In this document: piece by piece, positions 35,901-46,512 of the stretch | Position numbering within the stretch: the stretch's first letter is position 1 | Layout of the letters: every line of letters starts with the position of its first letter | NCBI RefSeq assembly: GCF_000237925.1 | Contig: NC_031495.1 | Coordinates: 37,786,210-37,850,209, forward strand | Direction of reading: 5' to 3' | DNA from: Schistosoma mansoni | Taxonomy: Eukaryota > Platyhelminthes > Trematoda > Strigeidida > Schistosomatidae | DNA: 64,000 bases | Position numbers and translations under genes: made by a program | The notes under the pieces: model-generated | The model's database searches: none | What the model was told of the DNA's origin: nothing | What the model saw: only the letters and a program-made list of their open reading frames with translations

Positions 35901-36115
35901 TTTTGAGATAAGTCATACTTCGGGAAGTCATTGTCAGAGTTCTAGTGAGAACTTATGGGAAGTAGAATTCACTCATGTCAGGTTGGAATAAGCTATCCAT
36001 AAATGGGACAGAAAGATTAAACCATTCAATGTCTACTTACTAGTAGAATTGTTAACGCCTTACAGTATGACTCTTGAGCAGTGAGCATCCACGATTCCCT
36101 ATTGGAGACTCGAAA
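32905..36115 (-). repeat. Inverted duplication arm A'
   Basis: It is the reverse-complement partner of 10513-13392. It differs by a family II SINE insertion (32988-33389) that is absent from the other arm, by a short patch of clustered changes (about 35440-35460) and by scattered substitutions. It supplies about 115 bases (34116-34230) that correspond to the 200-N gap in arm A. Confidence 0.85.
32988..33389 (-). repeat. Nearly full-length family II SINE with empty-site control
   Basis: Inserted in arm A'; the other arm (around 13318-13325) keeps the empty site. ATCAGAAG flanks the insert and also matches the SINE's own 3' end, consistent with priming by base pairing to the target. It has 5' region, tRNA-like head (A- and B-box), a ribozyme with a damaged core (CTGGGTAG) and the 3' terminus, about 400 bases in all. 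Confidence 0.85.
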
Positions 36116-36356
36116 TTATAAACTAACCTTACAGGAGGTTAATTTTATGTTGATCTCCATGTTTTTCACTGTATATCGTTTTGAAATGAAAGTTGTTTTT
36201 TATTCCCTAGAGGAAGTGAATTCGAATGGCGGATACTACTTTTGTCCCAGTATTGATAACCCATTGAAACTTGAGCTTACATTAGAACAATAATATGATT
36301 GTAACTTTTTTTCCTAAATATTAGTCAATATGAATATAACAGTTGTCACTTTAGAT

Positions 36357-36725
36357 TCATTTAGCATTGTTTGTTTGAATTTTCCCATTGATGTTTAGGA
36401 TGGCAACTGGTCAGTCTCTAATTGGCATATATGCATACTGTGTGTATTGCCTCGATATAGCCTTAATTCACAAGCATTATAAGCAAAGATAGATAGTGGC
36501 TAGTAGTGGTGGAATCCAGTTTGACGCGCGTTTCGTCCTATTTGGGACTCGTCATTTGGATGTACCTGCATCTCAGAGTTGATGTTCACTTCGGGACTCG
36601 AACCCACTACCATTCACTTCAAACGCCAACGCACTATCCACTTAGCTACTGAATACTGATAGCCACATGCTTGTGCAATGGGGTGAAGTCTAAATTCATT
36701 TGGTATTGTTTGTTTGAATCTTCCC
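36357..36725 (-). repeat. Family I SINE with tandem-unit junction, period about 339
   Basis: A full unit on the minus strand plus the 3' end of a preceding unit: ATTGTTTGTTTGAAT recurs at 36366 and 36705. The ribozyme has GAAA but an altered first core base (AATGACGAG). The period agrees with the roughly 335-base Smα repeat. Confidence 0.8.
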
Positions 36726-37153
36726 ATTGTCACTTGACCTGTAAAGTTTTATGACTTCCTAGTGTTATTGTTATGATCTGTAATTGATTAATCTCCGTTG
36801 GTATACGGTAATATTTTCTAAGTCAGTGATTACCAGATCCTAGTAATTTTATGAATAATACACTGGATATTTGAAGTAAAGAATGTCATATTCAGATCTC
36901 GAGCAAAAACACTAACATCAGGTTGTTGATATATTTATCCAGCTTTCTGGATTCCTTTGGTATCTACTATTCAACTTTAATTACAAAACGTGGTATTTTT
37001 TTATAATTAGGGACGAACCAACCATTTGAAACCTAGCAGTTGTTATAATTGTACCTTGTCAATTAGGAGAGAGAGGGAGAGAGGGGACATGTTGACAATC
37101 CGAGTTGAGCACCTTTTTTCAGTAGTAGTAAAAGTCATAACTAATTCAAATAT

Positions 37154-37443
37154 TATTATCAGTATGGGAGTTTGTGGAGATTGTAGTATTTTCACAGTTG
37201 AATCCATAAGTCGATATAAACTAGACCACCATTGAAAACATGGAAGAAGTGGACGACCAATTCGTCCTAGTGGCTAATCGTTAGTGCATGAGACCGAAGC
37301 TCCTTGGTACTGGTCCCATGTGCAGAATCGTGGATGAGCACTGTTAAGGAGTCCCATACTAGGACGCAACGGCAGTCCAATACTTCCAGGTCTTCAATGA
37401 TATAGTCTAGCTGTAATCAATTCGTAAATTCAACTATGAAAAG
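37154..37443. repeat. Family II SINE inverted dimer with a perfect target-site duplication
   Basis: 37160-37265 is a minus-strand 3' part; about 37266-37443 is a plus-strand copy with a damaged ribozyme (TTAAGGAG, GCAA). AATTCAAATAT at 37143-37153 and 37444-37454 flanks the pair. Confidence 0.8.
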
Positions 37444-37454
37444 AATTCAAATAT

Positions 37455-38215
37455 ATTTGAAGACAGTTTCACAATTCTTTAATGATCTAAAAACTCATCT
37501 CATCACCTGTTTTCATCATCTTCATTACAAGTTTGTTTTTTGTTTAACACATCAAAAGCTTAACGTTATAAATTATAGTCCTGATAATAACCTTGGTAAC
37601 TGATTGCGTGATTTTATCCTATTTCACATTGAACTAGTCAATAATTAGATAGATAGACAGACACACACATATACACACATAGATATACAGGCAATCATCA
37701 AGTGTAGAAGAATGCTATTCAACATTTATATATCAGTTATGATCATCTAAGTAGTCGGAGTATATTCTAACTTCATCGTTTCATATCTCATTATTATGAT
37801 CATCGAGATTCATTACATTTACCTTGATGATGTTAATTTGTATCAATGTTGTTAAGGTAAAGGAGTAACAATCAAAACCATTGAATACAATTAGTAATTA
37901 AGAGAGAAAAAAATACTACCTTGTGTATAGTAATGATAGTATGACCACAATGATGGAATGTAAGAGATAATAAATATCAGATCATGTGAAGATACTACTT
38001 CAATTGTTGTTAGTATTCATTCAATTTTGATTTGTTGACATGTTATTTATTAAAAAAAGTTTACACGCAAGAAGAATTCACAAAGGTTGATTGATGAATA
38101 AACCATACATTGTATATTCATTTGAATAGAATAAGTTTCTTTCTTTGTTCCTCCTCTAAAACAGGTTGAGTTCAAATTGTAAGATCACGAAATGAGAGAA
38201 GAAACAGGAAGAAAC
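37455..38215. other. No gene seen
   Basis: AT-rich, with a short GATA/CACA run near 37650-37690. Confidence 0.5.
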
Positions 38216-38227
38216 ACATTTATTATT

Positions 38228-38442
38228 GATTAGAAGGGGTTTTTTGGAGATTTCAATATTTTCATAGTTGAAATCATGAATCAATTGAAGCTAGACCACC
38301 ATGGAAAACCTGGAAGCGAATCTCGCGAGTGCGGGATCGTGGATGAGCACTGCCATTGAGGAGTCCCATAATAGGACGAAACTGTCGTCTAGTGCTTCCA
38401 GGTTTTCCATGGTGGTCTAGCTTCAATTGACTCATGATTTCA
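38228..38442. repeat. Family II SINE inverted dimer with a perfect target-site duplication
   Basis: 38228-38319 is a minus-strand 3' part ending at the GGAAAACCTGGAAGC segment; about 38320-38442 is a plus-strand part from the B-box through a ribozyme (GAAA kept, first core base changed) to the 3' segment. ACATTTATTATT at 38216-38227 and 38443-38454 flanks the pair. Confidence 0.82.
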
Positions 38443-38479
38443 ACATTTATTATTACTATTGTTATCGTACAAGAAAAGG

Positions 38480-38690
38480 ATTTTTTTCATTAAAATCACT
38501 AATCGATCTAAGTTTGACCACCATTGTAAACTTGGAAGGACTGGAGGGTAGTCTTGTCCTAGTATGGGACAAAACCAGTGGTGAATGAAGGAGTCAAACC
38601 TAGAGCCTTAGTTTTCACACATGAATGCTTAACCACTAAATCGTCAGTCAATAATTTATAAATCAAACTTTAATCAATTCATGATCATGC
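38480..38690 (-). repeat. Family II SINE relic, minus strand
   Basis: CGATCTAAGTTTGACCACCA, worn ribozyme and tRNA-like head complement are recognisable. Confidence 0.5.
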
Positions 38691-38754
38691 TTAACCATCC
38701 GTCATTGCTTTCGGTAGATTATGATCTTACATCCAATATGGTTCAACTTCACTA

Positions 38755-38930
38755 GAATTTAGGATTCGGGAACGAGGTCAAAGGTCCAGGGTTCAAGTCC
38801 CGATTGCGGGGTCGTGTGTGCATACTGCTGATGAGTCCGATGTTACGACGAAACGGTTGTCTGGAGCTTCCAGGCTTTTAATAGATGTCTAGCCGAAATC
38901 AGTTCGTCATTTAAACTTTGAAGAGTTCCA
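38755..38930 (+). repeat. Family II-like SINE with hammerhead core
   Basis: B-box GGGTTCAAGTCCC, then CTGATGAG, a GTC/GAC stem II, GAAA and a GTC triplet; stem I no longer pairs. Confidence 0.6.
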
Positions 38931-39127
38931 AATTATTATGAAGTCGGTTGTGTTTAAGTGCATATGTATGGTCCCCCCCCAAAGAAAAACAATACAACAA
39001 TGAGTTTGAACTGCGTACAAAATACTACTAATTCAAGTAATTTACTCATTCATTGTTTAAATAAATATAAGGCAGCTATCCGCCTTAACTATATTCACTT
39101 TAAATCTTTTTATGTGAATTATCGGTT

Positions 39128-39397
39128 AAAGAGTTGTGAAAGATCATGGATTGATTGAAGTTGGACAGTAACACCGTTAGGTGCTAGCTCAGTGGTCTAG
39201 AGGTTAAGAATTCACTCATGAGACAGATAGTCCTGGGTTTGGGTCCCATGTGAGGGATTGTAGGTGCACACTCTTAAAGAGTTCCATACTGGGAAGAAAC
39301 GACTGTCCAATGCTTCCAAGTTTTCAATGGTGACCTAGCTTAGGTGGACTCATGATTTCAATTGTAAAAATACTACAATCTGCACAACTCTCCTACT
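39128..39397 (+). repeat. Family II (subfamily IIb) SINE with a perfect target-site duplication
   Basis: AATTATCGGTT at 39117-39127 and 39398-39408 flanks 270 bases: a 5' segment (GAGTTGTGAAAGATCATGG), tRNA-like head (CTCAGTGGTCTAGAGGTTAAG, GGGTTTGGGTCCC), a decayed ribozyme and the 3' end. The 5' segment recurs near 43204 and, in worn form, in the copy at 62870. Confidence 0.8.
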
Positions 39398-39780
39398 AAT
39401 TATCGGTTTGTTAATTACTAAGTTGTGTAGAGGGTGTTTATGTTGTATGGATTTTGACACCCGATAGATTTAAAGAAACTGGGCTCCAGGAAAATAATCA
39501 GTAGCTCCATAGTTATTCCTTCATGATAACCAGATACTTAGTAAGTGCTAAAGATAGGAAAACAGTTGATAAGTAAACAAAATCAACATCTAGTGTAGGA
39601 ATGATGCATGATCAACTCTTCAATAATATAATTTAGTCAACACTAAGAGAGGGAAGGAAACAAGAACAAAGATTTGAACAGTAGAATAACATGATCATTT
39701 ATTTTATTTCGTTCAGTTTTGATCAGTTTCTGTTTACATAATATGTAATATTGAAATGTAATCAAGGTTACATAAATGTC

Positions 39781-40345
39781 AGTCAGTCAGCTACAACATA
39801 GGACGAGGCACACATATGCATCGGTCCAAATTGCCATACCTCGTTATCACAACAAGATCAACACCGGATTCATAGAAGTAATTAATTTAGTGGTGTTAAT
39901 ATATAAAAGAAAGATTGTATATAAGGATATAGTACAAAAAGAAAGACAGATATGAAGCAATTTTAATCTCAAGGTTTAAGGGAAGATAAAGAGTGTATAA
40001 ACCTACTCCATTGTGATCGATTCTGAGCCACGTCACACAGAGTCTCCAACCATTGATTACGATAGTCACTCAGACCCCAACCAAATAGTCTGCATCTACC
40101 AACATGACTCAAACTAGAAGTTAGTGACTTCAAACACTGATGCCACGTTTTGGTTTGGCGATCCCTAACTCTCCTCCAACCATCCCCTATACTAGTCAAT
40201 ATAGCGCGTCGTGGTAATCGGTGTTCAGGCATACGTAACACATGGCCCAACCATCTCAGTCGATGAAGATTCATGACCTCATCAACTGATTTACCATCAT
40301 TCCCTAATACCCTGTGTCTAACCTCGCTTACATAAATGTGCTGAA
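39781..40345 (-). mobile_element. LINE 3' end, family L, longest open piece
   Basis: Minus-strand frame 40358-39969 encodes 129 residues of a non-LTR element C-terminus: LHRLRWLGHVLRMPEHRLPR, then RQTKTWHQCLKSL, LSHVGRCRLFGWGLSDYRNQ, LETLCDVAQNRSQW. A GTCA tail lies at 39778-39790. 5' truncated; no reverse transcriptase core is present. Confidence 0.8.
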
Positions 40346-40549
40346 AATGTCTACACAAGTTGTTTTACAGTATTGTATAGCAGAGATGCAAATAAATTTA
40401 AAAGGCTTAATAGATATTATCGACTTAGTGTCAGACATGAAGCACCAGTTAATTAGTTACTTGTTCAGTGGTATTCATCGTCATTCTACAATGAAGTAAG
40501 CTTATCAACAGTGACTCAGTATCTCTGAAGATAACACACTTAGGGTTTG

Positions 40550-40690
40550 AAACAAAAAAAAACACGCTGATTTTGAGTCTCAAAGTAAACGTTAACATGG
40601 AGATCTGGCACATATCTTCAATTGAAGAGTCCTAAACAGGACGAAAGTTAAATGATGGATTCCATTGCTAATCACTATTCAGTTTTACTA
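40550..40690 (+). repeat. Family I SINE relic
   Basis: GAGTCCTAAACAGGACGAAA and GATTCCATTGCTAATCACT recall the ribozyme and following segment. Confidence 0.5.
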
Positions 40691-41246
40691 CAATCGTTGT
40701 GACCAAAATAACAAGATAATCATTTTAGGAAATGCACGTAGATATAGAAAATGAATAGAGAAATACCAAAAAGCTTACAAATAGAAATATCTATCAATCT
40801 AATCCTTCTTTGTTAGTTGTTGATTTTTTGTAAAACAATACTACCTGTATATTACCCAAGGGGTCAACTTGACAATTATACATTTGGAAATTAAGGTTAA
40901 GTGCAGATATATGTGTGTTTATATATATTGTGCATAAATATATGTATGTTCATTTGTTTATTAGTAAGTTGTATTATTGAAGAAAACACACACGCAAAGA
41001 AACAATCCCTTCCTTAGAAAAAAAGGAGGAAAGCGTTGAAAGTTGTTACATGTTCTAGAGGTCAGCCGTAATGTAATACACTGTTAGTTTTGTGATCATT
41101 CAACAAGCCTTTAAATATTATATTCTTGTCAATAAAAGTGTAATTCTATATTGAAATGATTTCCTTTGAATTAATTTGAAAGATGTGTGTTGAAGATTAT
41201 TGAATTGATCTTGGTTAGATAATCCCTGAACATGAGAAAGTATTGG
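40691..41246. other. No gene seen
   Basis: AT-rich; short TATA/TATG repeats near 40915-40960. Confidence 0.5.
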
Positions 41247-41495
41247 TTTGGGAAGATTCAAACAAACAATACTAATTGAATTTAAACTTCACCCCATTGC
41301 ACAAGCAGGTGGCTATCAGGACTCAGTAGCTAAATGGATAACGCGATGGCGTTTGAAGCGAAAGGTACTGGGTTCGAGTTCCAGAGTGAACATCAACTCT
41401 GAGATGCAGGTACATCCAAATGACGAGTCCCAAATAGGACGAAACGCATGTCCTGGATTCCACTGCTAGCCACTATCCATCTTTGCTTACCAGTA
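41247..41495 (+). repeat. Family I SINE, tandem-unit junction plus 5' unit
   Basis: It opens with the tail of a preceding unit, then head, A-box (CTCAGTAGCTAAATGGATAA), B-box (GGGTTCGAGTTCC) and a ribozyme with GAAA and GTC but a changed first core base (AATGACGAG). It stops soon after the ribozyme. Confidence 0.78.
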
Positions 41496-41856
41496 TTGTT
41501 TTGATGTTTTATAATAGTATGGAACTTTTCAGTATCCTACATTCATGATAGAACTCAAAAGCTTCGGTTTTATGCATGAACGTTTAACTTGAAATGGTTA
41601 CCAATTCTCAATATTGTTTGATCATATTCCATTGATTGTAACGAATAACTGTCATATACCTGACGTGGTTGAACCTGTAGGATCAGTGAAATATCACTGA
41701 ACCTAAGCCAAATCATCCGGCAGTTAAGTCACTGAATATCGAACAGTACATCGATCCCCGTTAGAGTCGAAGACAACCAACGCGCATCAATTAGTCGCTC
41801 GCCAAGGACTGACCTATGTGGTCGTGGTCGTAATCTCTTTATTGTACATACTCTTA

Positions 41857-42065
41857 CTAATATATTTTTCTGTCATAACATCCTTTATGTTATAAAGTCT
41901 TCAAAGCAGCCATATTACTTCGATATGTTGAAGGGGTAATCCACGTTAGATGCTGACCGCGAGGTGTGACTTCGAAGTTAGTTGGTTCATCACACCATTT
42001 CCATCTAACTCAAATAGGCTCCCAATCATTCAGCATAGATCATCTAAGTTAGTGATCTACAAACC
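41857..42065 (+). repeat. Unclassified repeat R5, copy 1
   Basis: It matches the reverse complement of 44882-45065, for example AATATATTTTTCTGTCATAA and GTGACTTCGAAGTTAGTT. Confidence 0.6.
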
Positions 42066-42332
42066 TGACTAGTCTAGTGGAGTTCGCATAATATTGTGAA
42101 TATCTTTCTATACTTACATAAGACGTAACATGTGTATACATACGGACGTTTGAAATACGAAATAGCTGTCAACAAATCCAAATTGCAATTATTAAGAAAA
42201 GAATGTCTCTAGGCAAGTTTTGGAGGTAGACGTTTTGATACGTTTATCATTATAGATTTTACATTAATTTTACAAGTAATAATATTTTCTTACAATTTAA
42301 AAAGTTATCAATACTAAACAAAATTATTTCTA

Positions 42333-42648
42333 TCAGGACAATCAGGACTCAGTAGCTGAGTGGATAACGCGATGGCGTTTGGAACGAAAGGTACTGGGTT
42401 CGAGTCCCAGAGTGAACATCAACAAATCTGAGATGCGGGTACATCCAACTGACGAGTCCCAAATAGGGTGAAACGCGCATCAAACTGGATCCCACTTCTA
42501 GCCACTATCTATCTTTGCTTATAATGCTTGTGAATTAAGGCTATATCGAGGCAATACGCACAGTATGCACATAAGCCAGTTAGAAACTGACCAGTTGCAG
42601 TCTTAAGACATCAATGGGAAGATTCGAACAAACAATACTAAGTGAATT
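42333..42648 (+). repeat. Complete family I SINE monomer with a 14-base target-site duplication
   Basis: CAAAATTATTTCTA at 42319-42332 and 42649-42662 flanks 316 bases. It contains the A-box (CTCAGTAGCTGAGTGGATAA), B-box (GGGTTCGAGTCCC), CTGACGAG, GAAA, a changed triplet region (ATCAAACTGG) and the standard 3' end. It defines the family's inserted length. Confidence 0.85.
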
Positions 42649-43023
42649 CAAAATTATTTCTACTCTTGATTCCGAATGCACCATCTGTATATACTAGAAG
42701 TAATAAATTTCGTCTTTATTATAGGTTTGTAAAAGTTACGAATAACAGTTGTGGATTACTCATTACATAATAAAGGTATAATTTACTTCAAATATTCTTA
42801 GAATTCACTCGTCATGTTCATCTAATGTTAATACCGGTTCGAGAAAATGAAAAGGGTTGGATAATGGAGTTAGAAACTTGATCTTGTGAAGAATCTTGCT
42901 AGAAAAACCTTAACCCAAGTCCTTCTTAAATGTTATCACAGAATTTATGATTAAATTGTAACTTGTAGATCCTCCTACATAAAAATCTTTACGAGGTAAT
43001 TCATCTTGCGTTGCAAAAAATTA

Positions 43024-43440
43024 ACAGAATGGAGATTTGTGGAGATGCTAGTAATTTTAGTAGTTGAATTCATGTAAGCTAGATCCCTATTGAAAGCCTG
43101 GAAGCACTGGACGACCGTTCGTCGTGGAGATCTAATGAGAAGCCGTGACCAGAAGAGTCCAATCTGTGTCAGGTGGAGACAGTTATCCATCTCACAGAAT
43201 GAAGGGTTGTGAAAGATCATGGATTGATTGAAATTAGACAGTAACACTGTTGGGTGCTGGCGGTGGTCTGGCGATTAAGAGTTCACACATGAAACAGATG
43301 GTTCTGGGTTTGAGTTCCATTTGTGGGATCGTATATGCGTATTGTTGAGGAATCCTATACTGAGATGGAATGACCGCCCAATGCTTCCAAGTTTTCAATG
43401 GTGATTTAGCTTAGACTAACTCGTAAATTCAACTAGTGAA
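43024..43440. repeat. Family II SINE inverted dimer
   Basis: 43024-43123 is a minus-strand 3' part up to the ribozyme; 43124-43440 is a plus-strand copy with the full 5' region, head and a worn ribozyme. No clean target-site duplication was found. Confidence 0.65.
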
Positions 43441-43519
43441 TACGCAGAATTACAACAGAGGACAGTTTTATCGTCTTTAAAGTCAATAGACTAGAAATAT
43501 TTTTTTAAACAAAACATAC

Positions 43520-43692
43520 TTAAGGGGTTGTTTGTGGAGATTTTTAGTAATTTTTTATATATAATTTAAATCATGAGTCAATTGAAGCTAGACCACCAGG
43601 GAAAACCTGGAAGCACTGGACGGCCAACTCGTCCTATTGTGGGACTCCTCAGTGGCAGTGCGCATCCACGATCCCACCTCGCGACATTCAAA
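43520..43692 (-). repeat. Family II SINE, minus strand
   Basis: 3' terminus through the ribozyme; GAAA is lost (GAGT). Confidence 0.7.
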
Positions 43693-43859
43693 CCCATATA
43701 CTTAGTCACATAAAGTTGATCAGTTAATTTGATGATTTTAAATTCTATGAAAAAAAACCCAGTAATAAATGAAAGTGATTTTTTTATTTCATTATAAAAT
43801 AAAATGAGCCCTATTCTTTTCTTTCTCTCCTCCCATAATTTCTTTTTAACATGTCTCCT

Positions 43860-44340
43860 TGATTTCCCAAAGCAATATGTGTATGTATGTAGTTGTTTGT
43901 GCATGTATGTATGGAGGTGTGTATGTATGTGTGTGTAAACTGATAACGAATTCAAAAGATTTGAAGTAACCTTTGATCATAAATAAAATAACTGATCTCT
44001 ATCAGTGTGTTTCTGTGTATTTATTTATTTATTTTTGTGTTGTACATACCAGGGGGGGGGTGCGTGTGAACGTATGTAATATGTATGTTTGTGTGGTTTG
44101 GGTAGATAGACAAAGGGAGAACAATTAGTCTCATTATTATTATTATTACTATTATTATTATTATTAAATTTATTATTTATATTTATTAAAAGTAGTATAT
44201 CATGTAAATTGATCTAGGTTGATTGATCTTTATTTAATATTAGAGACAATATTCAATCATAATTATGATATTGACAACTGATATCTTCCATTCAATGATA
44301 ATAAATGTCTACTAATTATTATTATTATTATTATTATTAG
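43860..44340. repeat. Simple repeats
   Basis: TGTA/TATG repeats (about 43880-43940), a G run (about 44052-44060), ATT repeats (about 44136-44166) and ATT repeats again (about 44318-44340). No gene. Confidence 0.75.
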
Positions 44341-44595
44341 TTGGAAGTGGATCGGACAAACATTACGAAAATCACAAATGTGCATCACGACTCAATCCCT
44401 AACTTGGAATCCGGCAGGGAAGCAGAAAAGAGGAAGGCCAAAGAACACACTACGCCGGGAAATAGAAGCAGATATGAAAAGGATGAATAGCAACTGGAAA
44501 GAACTGGAAAGGAAGGCTCAGGACAGAGTTGGATGGAGAATGCTGGTGTGCGGCCTATGCTCCTCGGCGAGGGGTAACAGGCATAAGTAAGTATT
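44336..44595 (+). mobile_element. RTE-clade LINE 3' end (SR2-like)
   Basis: Plus strand encodes the protein end: [20 protein letters not shown], then [20 protein letters not shown] and GLCSSARGN, followed closely by stop and a short AAGT tail. Strongly 5' truncated. An ATT simple repeat abuts its left end. Confidence 0.8.
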
Positions 44596-44629
44596 ATTAG
44601 TGGTATTATTAATAATGAGTAAAAGTTTG

Positions 44630-44878
44630 ACTTCCGTATACCCTGGAAGTAATAGGTATCGATTATTTTTTATATCACAATTGATTGATTACTGGGTGGT
44701 GATCAATATCATGCGTGTCAAGTCCTTCTTAGTGCTGATCGAATGCTATTGATCAAGTTACAATGTGGCCACTAGTCTAGGTGGTTCGACACTGAGTGCA
44801 ATACGTTGAGATAAAAGGGGGGGTTCACTTTCGCATACCCTGGGAGTAATAAGTAACGATTATTTTTTATATAATATG
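44630..44878 (-). repeat. Family III SINE 3' tail flanked by 50-base direct repeats
   Basis: 44684-44825 is the tail segment of family III (minus orientation). The flanks 44630-44683 and 44828-44878 are copies of one another (shared ATACCCTGG, AGTAATA, CGATTATTTTTTATAT), much longer than other target duplications here. Confidence 0.65.
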
Positions 44879-44881
44879 TGT

Positions 44882-45065
44882 AGTTTACTAATGTAGATGA
44901 TTTGTGTCGAATGACTGTGAGCTTATTCGAGTTAGATAGGAATGGTGTGATGAACGAATTAACTTTGAAGTTATACCAAAGTACAATGGCTGCTATGAAG
45001 ACCTTATAAAATAAAGGATATTATGACAGAAAAATATATTGGTAAGGGTAGGTACAAGAAAGAGA
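44882..45065 (-). repeat. Unclassified repeat R5, copy 2
   Basis: Reverse complement of 41857-42065. Confidence 0.6.
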
Positions 45066-45224
45066 GTGTGACCACCATCATATGGTCTAGTCCATGAAGT
45101 GTGTTTAAATGATGCGTGTTGGTTATCCTTGAGCTTGATAAGGAACGGTGAACTGTTCGACATTTAGTATCAATTACTGAAGAATAACAGTAATTAATGT
45201 GAATGTAAAAATGAAATTGCACAC

Positions 45225-45870
45225 ATAACTTACTTATTTACCTACGCTTGTTACCCCTCGTGGAGGAACATAGGCCGCACACCAGCATTCTCCATCTAAC
45301 TCTGTCCTGGGCAATCCTCTCCAGTTCTTTCCAGTTAACATTCATCCTTTTCATATCTGCTTCTATTTTCCGAAGTAATGTGATTTTTGGCCTTCCTCTT
45401 TTCCGCTTCCCTTCAGCATTCCAAGTTAGAGTTTGCCTCATGATGCAGTTCGGTGATTTCCTCGATGTATGTCCGATCTACTTCTAAAGTCTTTTCATAA
45501 TTTATTCTTCAGCTGGACATTGGTTTGTCCTCTCCTACAAAAGGCTGTTGCTGATGGTATCCGGTCAGTGAATGTTGAGTATTTTGCGTAGACAACTGTT
45601 TATAAATACTTGTACCTTCTTGACAATGGATATAGTAGTTCTCCACGTTTCAGCTCCATACAGTAGGACTGTCTTGACGTTCGTATTGAAGATTCTCACT
45701 TTGAAATTAGTTGATAGTTGTTTCGAGTTCCATATGTTTTTCAATTGTAGAAATGCTGTCCTTGCTTTGCCAATCCTCTCCTTTACATCTGTATCCGATC
45801 CTCCTTGTTTATTAACGATGCTTCCCAGGTACGTGAATGTTTCCACCTCTTCCAGAGTTTCGTTTACACA
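45225..45870 (-). mobile_element. RTE-clade LINE 3' end (SR2-like)
   Basis: Two minus-strand pieces. 45846-45565 encodes METFTYLGSIVNKQGGSDTD, then IGKARTAFLQLKNIWNSKQL and VLLYGAETWR; 45441-45238 encodes [28 protein letters not shown] and GLCSSTRGN. The frame is broken between them. An AAGT tail lies at about 45229-45237. The polymerase active site is absent. Confidence 0.82.
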
Positions 45871-46137
45871 TGAAACAACTATGATTATTATTTGTAGTTA
45901 AGCATTGTATTAAAGTTATCGTAACATTAAACAAAGTGACTATTCGATTAATGCAGTTTGGACGATGTTGTACCCAGACAAACAAGACTCAAACCACAAG
46001 GAACCGTCAATTCGATATTCCTATCCAGTGAAGTTTGAGTAATGAACAATAAAACAACCGAACATACAAAATGACAATAAATTACTCATAAATACATAAA
46101 CCAGAATGTTCCACACAATAGAGACATTCTGTCTGGA

Positions 46138-46240
46138 AATATTTAATATTTATTGAAGAGAAATCTTTATATACAAATTTATGGTTCTTTATTAAACATG
46201 TTTCAGCATGTTCCTTACCATCATCGTCATCATCATCTGA
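46138..46240 (+). repeat. Unclassified repeat R9, copy 1
   Basis: It matches 60069-60173: AATATTTATTGAAGAGAAAT, TTTCAGCATGTTCCTT and a CATCAT run. Confidence 0.6.
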
Positions 46241-46387
46241 TTGACAGATACTGGACAGAATTTGACTGAGTTTCAAAACACCCATTATTATCGCCATTAG
46301 TTTTATTGATATATTCCCCATTTTTTACTCCTTAGATATCTGATTATCATCTATAAATTTCAACCTTAATAAAAATATAACAAGTTC

Positions 46388-46512
46388 AGCGGCCTAGAGT
46401 TTGAACGAGTGTTATGAGAGCTGGAAGTCCTGGGTACGACACCTAGTGATGTCGTGGATACATACTGTTTACCAATCCTATACAAGGATGAAACAGCCTT
46501 TTGGTATTCTTT
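46388..46512 (+). repeat. Family II SINE relic
   Basis: A tRNA-like head (GGCCTAGAGTTTGAACGAG, GGGTACGACACC) and a decayed ribozyme (GGATGAAACAG). Confidence 0.45.

Noticed and set aside
10513-36115. Arms A and A' as terminal inverted repeats of a giant transposon
   Set aside because: No transposase, integrase, polymerase or capsid-type gene lies between them, the outer break cuts a SINE relic, and no target-site duplication is visible.
36357-36725. Spaced direct repeats as a CRISPR array
   Set aside because: The repeats are SINE units of about 339 bases in a eukaryotic genome.
42338-42412. tRNA-like sequences with A- and B-boxes (also 49738-49805, 39175-39255 and others)
   Set aside because: They are SINE heads followed directly by hammerheads and do not fold as clean mature tRNAs with an acceptor stem.
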